Part shown: positions 51,322 through 60,505 of the stretch, in pieces
Layout: each line of letters starts with the position of its first letter
How positions within the stretch are numbered: the stretch's first letter is position 1
NCBI GenBank assembly: GCA_033220425.1
Contig: CM065652.1
Location: forward strand, 4,526,001-4,590,000
DNA from: Lepraria neglecta
Lineage: Eukaryota; Ascomycota; Lecanoromycetes; Lecanorales; Stereocaulaceae
Reading direction: 5' to 3'
Length of the DNA stretch: 64,000 nt
Notes under the pieces: model-generated
Told to the model about the DNA's origin: nothing
What the model saw: the letters and a program-made list of their open reading frames with translations, nothing else
Databases searched by the model: none
Made by a program: the position numbers and the translations under genes

Positions 51322-52232
51322 TGTGGGTGGGGGCATTACGATCCTCGCCAGCGTAGTCTTGAGATCGTGATCTCGAAAGGCGTTGAAAGATGGTTGAGAA
51401 GTCTTCAAACCCGTACGGATTGGCGTTATGCGGTTTGGCAAATTTCTACTCCAACCCTTATCTTTTCTGTTCCAAGTTCCTCCACAATTTTTCCGCAGAT
51501 TAACAAACAAACGCGTTCCCTCATCAAGTACGGGGCGCCTTTATCACGCCATAAGAAAACAGTGACCGAGACAGTCATCCTTGCCTTGTCCCTGCCCCCA
51601 ACCTCCAGTTTCCCCTTGACCCTTACGCTCACTCGCCCAGTCAACTCAACCTAGACACTGAAAATCCACCCTACGACTTTAAAAAATCCCCAAGCATGTT
51701 TATTTCCCCTTATTTGGCCTTCTATCAGGCCGCTATTCAGAGCGTGATAATAGTTATCGGAGGTATAAAATAGCCTCAGACTTTATGAATCTGAAGCGAA
51801 AGAAAACCGTGGGAGATGTGAATGGCAAGCAACGCAGTAATGACGTGATGGAACCCTTGCCAGCAATGCCATTTCAGCACCTAAAAGCATAAATGTGAGC
51901 GTGCTCGTCTCGATGGATTTGGAATTGCTTCTGTGGAGATCCATTCCGCAAGTTCGCATGGAGGATGCAAAGGAGATTCGGGGATAGAAGAATAAGGGGT
52001 GAATACCATGGGAAAGGGTGATTGAGAGGCTTAAGGATGTGTCTTCAGTAGGCGAAATAATAATTGGAGATTGGTATACAGTAGATCCCTTAAGAGTGAT
52101 TGATTGAGGCTAGGGTGTTTCTAGAAGATGGAAAGTCTTGTCTGTGTACAACATGCCAAGGCAAGCCAGGCCTCCCCCTCCCCCCAAGGCATAGTGGTCT
52201 TTCTGGACCAAGCGTGCACCCGCATCAGACAC
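51322..52232. other. Convergent 3' intergenic region
   Basis: Between the ends of the tyrosinase and NmrA-like genes, so mostly terminators and spacer. Contains a C/T-rich stretch (about 51,590-51,630) and a C-run near 52,168. No gene seen. Confidence 0.5.
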
Positions 52233-53223
52233 CTACTTTGCTAGGCTATTCACCAAACTCTGGACTTCAGCATCGCTCATCTCCTTGATGCCTAACAACT
52301 CATTGTCCGGCTTTTCAAAATGGGATCCATACCCCTCACCCCAAATCGACGCATTGATGAAGTTGATGACGAAATTATCTGGATTTGGCTTATCCTTCTT
52401 CAGCTCTGCCCAGGCTTGCTCGAGCACCTCGTCAATAGGTACAACACTCTTCTTCCATCCCTCTGCCCCAGTGGCCTTCTCGCCCATAGCCGCCAGCTTC
52501 TTTAACGTCGTTGTAGTATCTTGTACGTACACGGCACGATCCTTGGTTTGCTCGGGGTGCGTAAGGACGCCGATGACGGCCCTACCGATAGTTGGGAGGG
52601 ACGTGGCGCTAAAGACGCGATCGCCGCCGTCGAATAGGCTGATACTCTTTCCTTTGAGATTCATAATGAAGCCGACCATCATACCCCAGTCGAAGAAAGG
52701 CCCCGAGCATATGAGGGTGTAGGTCATGCCGCCGGAGGCTGCCTCTTTCTTGAGGGCGTCCTGGACTACGACTTTGTCCTTGAAGACAGGGAGAGTACGG
52801 GTCTTCTCATTAAGGGTGTTAGAACCAAACTCGGAGGGAATGAAGCGCTTGACATGGGCTTTGGCCGCGGCCTCGACCAGGAGAAGTTGTGTGGCGATAG
52901 CGGTGGAGGCAAGGGTGGAGACGAGGGCTTCTTGGCCTTTGAGGGCGTTGGTGAGGGAGTCGAGGGAGTCGTAGTCGACTGAGATGGCGGTGACGGAGGA
53001 GGGAAAGCTATGAGTGCTGCTCTTACGAGTAAGAACTGTGACTTTGAAGCCAGCGTTGAGGAGTTGGTTGAGGATGGCTGGGCCGAGGTTGCCAGTGGCC
53101 TGCGCGAGAATTTGGTGTCAGTTATTTGGAAGGGCGTAGCAGAGGGAATTGAGACGGTGAGCTGGGCGGAATTATTGAAAGTTGTCTTACCCCAGCCAAA
53201 GCGACTTTGGTGATGCTGCTCAT
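52233..53223 (-). CDS. NmrA-like / isoflavone-reductase-like NAD(P)-binding protein
   Basis: Two exons: 53,223-53,191 and 53,099-52,233, with a 91-bp intron (GTAAGA...CGCGCAG) cutting exactly inside the dinucleotide-binding motif. The join yields MSSITKVALAGATGNLGPAI with the GxxGxxG fingerprint at residues 11-17; total 299 residues, frame intact, usual length for the family. Further hallmarks: VTVLTRKSS after beta-2 (Arg suggests NADP(H) preference), a DYDSLDSLTNAL segment, VKRFIPSEFG, and TYTLICSGPFFDWG. No signal or membrane segment. Family members are either reductases of aromatic substrates or redox sensors such as NmrA; here, next to methyltransferase and tyrosinase genes, a tailoring reductase is the likelier role. 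TATAAA-like tttata (53,481-53,486, minus) is far upstream, so the 5' leader may be long. Confidence 0.86.
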
Positions 53224-54125
53224 ATCGTTGGAAGGTTTCGTACTTGTTTTGGTGGAAGGTGAATAGGTGAGATACTGACGAGCCTAATCGAACTATTTTG
53301 GGAGAGTCCGTGTGATGGGTTGATAGTGGTTTGCTTGATGAATGAAGTCGAGGGTATTTGGAAGCCGAATAAGAGATGTCGGTAAAGTACGGTGAGCCGG
53401 ACTGTAGCATGGGGTGCAGCTTCTATTGCTGACGAAAACGGAACAAAATGGAAGTTCCCTCACCGAACTCCGAACGCCAATTTATAAGTCCGTCTCGCTT
53501 TCTCTTGATTTCAAATTGACTACTCTAAGTAAGGTAACAATGTGCTGCCTTACCCCACTGATCCCTAAGGCTCTCTCCACCGAGGCCAGCCCTCAAGGGT
53601 GAAGAGCCTGATCACTTTCAGGGTCTTAAGGTCTTTTGCTCTGCAGATGGGCGCACGTATCATATATCCCACATCCCACGTTACATTCCCCTCCCACATC
53701 CCACATCTGATGACATCTGACTACTCCACATGACCACATCTCACCTCGAGCTGCGATGCATTGGATCATCGGTGCTAGCATATGGTGCCCGCTATCAGCC
53801 CGGAGCTAGGGTGATCCTAATTATTAGTGCGACGGCCGAAGCCGCTGTCTTGGCAAAGTCTCGCCCAATAGGTACCTTATTCTAGCTCCATGCGCTTTTA
53901 AACGGCGAAAGCTGAAGCGGGCCGCTAAAACGTCGTCTTGTTGATCGCGGAGAACGGTAATTAATGATTACGCTAGATATCCACACGATGTATTGTAATA
54001 CTGTAAGTGGTGTCTTACAGATCTACTTTTCCTGTTTACCTAAGTCCTTATCATCCCTAACTGATGACTTTTCTACTTCACGACATTCACGGCTAACCCA
54101 CCGGCAGTGATTTGGCCGGAGGACA
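53224..54125. other. Divergent promoter region, NmrA-like gene/transcription factor
   Basis: About 900 bp between outward-facing genes. Holds a low-complexity stretch of CCCACATC-type repeats (about 53,685-53,750) that could be regulatory or a simple repeat. No gene seen. Confidence 0.5.
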
Positions 54126-56788
54126 ATGAACCAGTCCGCTCCTTCCTCATACTTCCCCCCGCAAAGCCACCCGATACCGCAGACACCGATCTTGTAGCCG
54201 ACGATCAGGCGCGTTAAATGCACTCTTCCTAGTTGCGGCAAGCTATTCCATCGAAAAGAGCACCTGACTCGACATCTCAAATCACATGATCCACAGCGCC
54301 AGCATGAATGTCCCATTTGTGGGCGACGATATGCACGAAGGTAAGCTCACCCTCCCACGCTGACCTTGATTTGAACCCAACCACCAGCTTTCAAGCTAAG
54401 CCTAGTCCCTGGTCTGATTTAGTGATGTGTTGAAGCGTCATGTCGAGCATCATTCCCAGGACTCCAACTCCAGCCGCACACTGGTCGCGTGCGCTTCGTG
54501 TCACGAACGAAAACTTAAATGCGACGACAGTACACCTTGCCGATCATGCACTCGCAACTCGACTGAGTGCAGCCGGGTCAGTCTAGGTCGGGAAAGCCGG
54601 ATGAGTATGAGACTAGGGATGTGCAATGGGAATGAGAATGAAATGATGAATGGGAATGAGAATGAAATGATGAATGGAAATGACCAAATGTTGACAAACA
54701 AGATCAGTGACATTAACGAGATGAGTACTGTGTTGCCGAGTAATGACCGTCAACAGTCGTGGTTCCAACTTGTTCAGGACACTTGGCCTCTATCATTCCC
54801 TCCCACTTGGCTCAATGCATCGTTCCCGAGCGACATGAATGCTGGCAACCTTGTACAGGGAGCCGTGGATCCTGCTGAACAAGGACGTGTTGAAGGCGCA
54901 TTTTCTGCCTCTGCAGCTGAAGGTTCTTCTTTCCTTTTGCCAGGAACCAATGATCCTCAAGTCGAGCGCTTGTCCAGCGCATCTCCGCATGATGTGGATC
55001 AGGGTGACAGAACCGCGTCATCACTTGCGTCCCAGTCGCCTGCATCTTCAAGATCATCTCAAGAAGATCATGTAACAGACCTGCATAGCTGCCTCAACGA
55101 AGAGTCACTGGCCACCAAGAGGCTTATTCAAGTGTACTTTGCAGAGACCCACCCATACTGGCCAATCTTGCATGCCCCTACATTCGATATAGCAAACGCT
55201 TCACATGTCTTGTTAGGGTCTATGATTGTGCTTGCCAGCTGGCTGGAGGGCGAGCCAGACCACATGAAGCTTGCTCCACTTGTCTTTGATGCGGTAACCG
55301 CAACCCTGCTGGTATGAAATTGCTTCCCTTGTGTCCTTATAGGAAATGATTAATCACAGGCATGTAGGAACCTACCCCCTCGTTTAGCAGGGACATTCAG
55401 CCAACGTTTTTGCACACTTTACAAGCTCTTTTACTATGTGTTGTGTACACTACTTGTTGTCTCGTAAGTATAGAATGTGGCGGGAAAGGCAGCGGGTGTG
55501 CACGTGGTTCATGACTAACATCGTAACAGACTACAGGGGGAATGTTGGCAAGAGCAGTCTATTTCAATGGCATCCTCATCTCAAATTGTCGCCATCTAGG
55601 CGTCTTCAATGGTCAGTACGCGTATCATGACCTTGGCGATAGCCCATTCGCCTTTTGGCTGGCTCAAGAACAATTGCATAGGTACTCTACACTGGTTTTC
55701 AAGACCTCAGCTCATGAGTAGTCGCTTGACCTAATGCATGCTTGCTCATCCAGGCTCGCTTTCTCTGTCCTCCGCGTAGACGCCTATCTCAGCGTTCTTG
55801 TGGACCATCCACCTTCCGTCCGCTATCAAGAAATCTGCATCCCTCTTCCTAAGTCTCCTCGCCTCTGGACTGCTGCCAGCGAGGATGAACGACGCAGCCT
55901 TCAATGGAACGAGCCTTCAGGACGCGAAAAGGCCCTCCTCTGCTTCCTCGTGCGCGACGCTCTTGATTTCAACCGCCGGCGCCACCTCCCCTACCACCTC
56001 ACCGAGGCAGACTACCATCTTAGTCTCTGCTCCCTCCAGGTCGGAACATGGGAAGCAGCACGCGAAGCTCACAGCTGCGAATCGGACGAGCTCGTCACAA
56101 AATCAACGCCTAGAGATCCCGTCCAGCTCTGGCGCACTCATCTCGATCTTTGGCGGGTCAGCACGGAGAATGACTGCCTACTCCGCCAAAACTACTTCTC
56201 CGCCTCCACATCCAGTGCTGACCACATCTTTTCCCCTCTCAGCCTCATCCTCTGGCACATTTCAGCCCTCACACTCCATGCGCCCCTCAAACTTCTCCAA
56301 GGCCAAGGCTGCTGCTTCAAATGCCGCTCTGCCGCTATGACCACGCAAAAAACAAGAGCACGTCTCCGCGCCTGGACTGCGTCCCCCAACGCCCGTACCG
56401 CTGTGTGGAACGCCGCCCAGATCTCCCGCGTCGTCGCACATGAATCTACCAGCCCTACACCCACTACCCGCCTCTTACTCAACCCACTCGCTATCCCCGG
56501 CGTCCTTAAGAGCGCTATCATCACTTGCTCGTACGCTTTCAATACTCGTGCTTGTCCTGTATGTACTGGCGGCCCACCGATCGATCTGGTCGATTTGTTC
56601 GGTGCAAAGGACGAGGATGTGAAGTTGGTAAAGTGGAAAGAGCAGGGGCAACTTGGGCTCCCGGTGGAATTCCGATCTGCGAGTGTAAGGTTAAGGCATT
56701 GGCGACGTGGTTTCGCAGGGCGCTCGCCATCGACAAAGGCGCGGAGATGGAACTACTGTCATTTCTCAGAAGGCTAGGCAAGGAATAA
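54126..56788 (+). CDS. Dual zinc-finger transcription factor (two C2H2 fingers plus Zn2Cys6), frame slip near the end
   Basis: Proposed exons 54,126-54,133, 54,209-54,340, 54,423-55,311, 55,368-55,463, 55,530-55,681 and 55,754-56,788. Finger 1 C7-x4-C12-x12-H25-x3-H29 and finger 2 C37-x2-C40-x12-H53-x3-H57; the second is assembled only by removing the 82-bp intron, good evidence for the join. The Zn2Cys6 cluster CASCHERKLKC...CRSC...C spans residues 70-96. An N/E/M-rich repeat (NGNENEMM, two copies) follows, then a fungal-specific regulatory region (ETHPYWPILHAPTF; LARAVYFNGILISNCRHLGVF; HRLAFSVLRVDAYLSVL). About 770 residues; nuclear. Two oddities. The first intron has a weak donor (GTCCGC); read unspliced, the frame meets a TAG at codon 24 (TTG-TAG). 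Near 56,650-56,660 the frame slips: the expected tail (GGIPICEC...MELLSFLRRL) is in the next frame and stops at 56,788, otherwise translation ends at 56,777. Likely the cluster's regulator. Confidence 0.75.
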
Positions 56789-57637
56789 TTGATTTGCGAG
56801 AGTGGGCCAAGGCGGGAAGTTTAGTCGGCCAGCAAAAGAAGAAGTGTGTCATGGAAATGTAGAATTCTTCAAAAGTTACAACCTGCTGATATAAGGGGGC
56901 ACATGAGTGCCACTCAAGAGATTATTCTGTTCCTCTTTTGTAGCAATAGGCAGTAGTATTGGTGTTCGTGGCATTTCAGCCAATAAACTAACTTTCAATC
57001 AGAGGTCAAAATTGCTCCGTTCGTGGACAGATGAATTCGCTCAACATTTCCAGTCAGGGGACGCCAAAAGTGCTTCGCCGAGTCATAGATAGATGCTCAC
57101 TTCATCCTAGTTGATTTGGCTATACACAAATCTAGTCGACTACCCTATAATCATTCATCTGCCTACGCTAAGATCCCCTCTCTTACTAAATGTAGCCAGT
57201 TTACTATCAACCGTCTCCATCAGCGACCGAAAGAACTAATATCCCGCCGCACCCGCAAACCCTTCTCGTCGTTGACCTCAGCGTCATCATCATTTCCCTC
57301 CTAGTTCATCATCTTCCCTCTTTTCAGCCTTGGTATCCAGCTCCTTCAATAGATATTTTATCCCTATGTATATATCCCGCCACCATTGTACCGGAGTCTG
57401 CAGTTGGGACATCTTAGGTGTCTTGGGATAGTGTGAAATGGCTTCTGCTGCTTGTAGGTATAGTGTTCACGGGTTTTTCTTCTTTTTTCTTTTTTCCTCA
57501 GATAGATCTAAAGAGCTAGCTGAACGTTGCGAAGCTTGTCGCGCTTTCCCAAAAGATTATACTATTAGCGTTACAGCTAGTTCGGCGCTATTAGTAGACC
57601 CTATATGTGAGTATATAGCGCGCTATCGGTACGTCGT
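56789..57637. other. Right edge of the gene island
   Basis: About 850 bp of normal-composition DNA with a T/C-run at about 57,470-57,498. Small frames (57,116-57,304; 57,438-57,671) show no domain and the latter runs into a dispersed repeat. No gene called. Confidence 0.5.
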
Positions 57638-57639
57638 CA

Positions 57640-57885
57640 CATACAAAGGTATATTCAAAGACATGAAGTAGTTATATTACTGGCATAGTATAGATGGTTC
57701 TATATTAGAACTAATTACTAAGGATCCTCAGGAAAGAAGTAGATAGACCGCTCCTTAAGCTTCTTTCTACGGGTAATATATATCTACTATTAGATAGCTA
57801 GTACTCTACTAAGAGCCTAGCTCCTAATAGCTACTAAGTCGATTGAATATTATCCCGGTCTACGCTAGCGCTCCGCGGGCTAGGA
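57640..57885. repeat. Dispersed ~245-bp repeat, copy 1
   Basis: Matches 63,773-64,000 in the same orientation (shared landmarks attactaaggatc, gaccgctccttaagcttctt, gagcctagctcctaatagct). Divergence is mostly C/T and G/A transitions. The pair frames the right-hand repeat block; they could be dispersed copies or the ends of one larger insertion. No protein or LTR-type ends recognised. Confidence 0.6.
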
Positions 57886-57929
57886 GATATTAGAATAGCT
57901 TTACTAATAAGATAGACCCTTCTAATATA

Positions 57930-59045
57930 ATAGTTAGTATTATATAAACTTATACTAGCTATAAAAATATAGCGAAAATACTTCTTTTAGTTATAACTTT
58001 TGTATAAATAGACTAACTTAAAATCTTTTGACGATATTAGAAAGTATATATTTAGTTCTAAAACTTATGAAATTATCTCGATATTATATAATATATATAG
58101 TAAAGGGTAATACTACGAAGAAGTTACGGTATATATTTAACTTTTAATATTCTAGGGTCCGGGGGACGCCAAGCTTCATGCTTAGCATTTGCTACTAAGC
58201 TCGCGCTACCCGTAAAACATGGCGAAAACGCTTCTTTTACTTATAACTATTGCGTAAATAGACCGATTTTGAAAATTTTGACGGCGTTAGAAAGCGTATA
58301 CTTAGTTGCAAAACTTATGAAATCATCTCGATACTATATAACCTATATGGCGCGAGGTAGTACTACGAAGAAGTTGCGATATATATTCAACTATATTTTG
58401 ATAGTTGATACTAAGTATTCTATAACTACTCGATTTGGTATTAGTTATCGGAATAGATATTAAAACCTATTCTATTATTAGAAGAAGATAAGTAAATATC
58501 TCTAATCTTCACAGAAGATTATCGTAAAAACTACTATATCTCGCTTATTTTATACTCGATTTAGAAAAGTTAAGCGGTATTAGAAACTCCTCTATATATA
58601 GTATATTATATATATATAAAGCTAAGCTCTAATTCTAATAGAGCAAAAGTTATTAAGGTTTTAGTATATTAGTACTTCGGAAACGGCTATAGAGTAGCTA
58701 TAGAGGTAGCTTTAGGGAACTCCGTAGATATAAATATAATTTTTAAAGCTTTTTTTAGCTAAATGTTAACTAAATTTTAAAATTCGGATAGTATTAGAAA
58801 GCGCATATCTAGTTCCAAAACTTATGAAATTATCTCGATATTATATAATATATATAGCGTAGAGTATTACTACGAAGAAGTTACGATATATATTCAACTT
58901 TTAATATTCTAGAGTCCGAGGGCGCTAAGCTTAATACTTAGTATTTACTTACGCTACTCGTAAAATATAGCGAAAACGCTTCTTTTAGTTATAACTTTTG
59001 TATAAGTAGACTAATTTTGAAATTTTTGACGGTATTAGAAAGTAT
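57930..59045. repeat. Head-to-tail copies of the 712-1681 repeat
   Basis: Two partial copies in tandem. The first (about 57,930-58,490) ends with the same ttattagaagaaga tail as 712-1681. The second (about 58,492-59,045) begins with the same AAGT...TAATCTTCACAGAAGATTA start and runs through the first ~530 bp of the element. Both are more RIP-mutated than the copy at 712. The junction defines the element's ends precisely (AAGT...GAT). Confidence 0.6.
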
Positions 59046-59047
59046 AA

Positions 59048-59218
59048 TAAGATCCACCCGGGACGTACCCTATAAAGGCCCTGATAAGGGCCGTACGGGT
59101 AGCGGGCCAAGTATTCTTGACTTTTGGCCCCCGTAGCTTAGAGGTAGCTCTAGCTCGGAGTATAACCTTTATAATTATACTTGGCCCTAAAACTCCGATC
59201 CGAGAATATCGACAAAGG
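59048..59218. other. Small GC-rich pocket with nested hairpin
   Basis: About 170 bp that escaped AT enrichment. Contains GGCCCT-GATA-AGGGCC (perfect stem) nested in a CGTACCC/GGGTA outer stem. A later patch (tagcttagaggtag) recalls an RNA polymerase III A box, but no matching B box or cloverleaf was found. Confidence 0.4.
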
Positions 59219-60423
59219 TATTACGAATCGTACGTACTAGTATTATATTTATAGATTAATTCTTAATAGGGATAGAGGTACTATCGGATAAGAGTACAAA
59301 GTAGACTTTAAGTAATACTAAGCGGGTCTAGTATATAATTAGATAATATATATTTAGTACTAGTCTAAAAGATCTATTATATACAGTAAATAAATAAATA
59401 GAAAGTTAAGTACAATACTCTAAATAGTAAATAGTACTCTATATATATAGCAATAGAAAATCTATACTAAGTATTCTAGATTATAGTAATCAAAGTAATC
59501 CGCTATACGATTAATACGATCTAATATTAGATTAAAATAATTGTAATCCTTAGCGCTACGATTATTATAATTAAAATATCCTATCTAAAGTTCCTTGTCC
59601 TTCGCGATAGTCCTATTAGAACTACTAGTTCTAATACTAGGCCTCTCCTCTAGATTTCTCGTCCTAAGAAACTAACTATCCTTTATACTACTCTATTATA
59701 CTAAACAATTATCTAACCTAATTATCTATCGAACGGAGCTGGCTAGTAAGTTATCCGAAGTAGTAATATATCTATACTCTCGATATACTACTACTAGAAA
59801 GTAGTATCTAATAGGTACTAATTCAGATCGATATTCAAGCTATATTACTAGGGGTAGGAAATACGATCTTATAGTATTACCCTTTAAGATATATTATATT
59901 AAAATAGATAGAAAGAAAGTATAGTCTAAGTTAAAATCTATATATAAAGAGTTGACTCGTTTAATAGAAGAGTCTATATATCTTTAAAATAAACTACTAT
60001 ATCTCTAGATATAATATAAATATATAGAGGAAGAGAAGAAGAAGCTCGCGAATTAAGAGTTATAGAATATTTAGAAGTTAGAGAAGGATTAAACGTCTAT
60101 TCCTAATACTCCTAATAATTTAATATTTAACGTCTTATCTAAGTAATTCGACTTCTCTAATAGTTTTAATTAGTCTTCCTACTAGAGTATTTCTAGAACT
60201 TTTATAGAAGATCTTAGTAGTTTATAAGGTTCTTGAGAGGTTCCTAGGTATTTTCGGTATTATTATACTCTTTCTATTTAATTAAATAATTCTAATCTAT
60301 CTAATATAGAATCCTTTTAACTTCGAACTTTATCTCTTCTTTAATATTATAATAAAATATTTACTATAGAGATATACTAGATTCTACTAGCTCTAGGAGT
60401 AAGATATAGAATATCTAATATAT
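59219..60423 (-). mobile_element. Ty3/gypsy fossil fragment, family D (3' LTR plus adjoining internal part)
   Basis: Minus strand: 3' LTR at 59,219-59,636 (418 bp, same U3 start GGACTATCGCG as the solo LTR at 30,742), then internal sequence up to a chromodomain-like segment (about 60,220-60,310). It stops at about 60,423 where GGATAT-type sequence begins. The remainder of the element is not in the window. Heavily RIP-mutated, broken many times. Confidence 0.7.
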
Positions 60424-60505
60424 CTATAGCCCGGAAAGATATAGGATAGTATAGGATATTGGCTCTCTTACCCATCCCGAAGTATAGTATAGTATCAAGA
60501 TCTAA
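60424..60505. repeat. GGATAT-type debris shared with the left island edge
   Basis: Contains cccggaaagatataggat, the inverse of the end of the tract at 39,683-39,887, plus acccatcccga also shared with it. Sits between two truncated gypsy pieces. Confidence 0.5.

Noticed and set aside
59140-59215. Possible SINE/tRNA promoter (tagcttagaggtag)
   Set aside because: A-box match only; no B box at suitable spacing, no A-tail, no target duplication.
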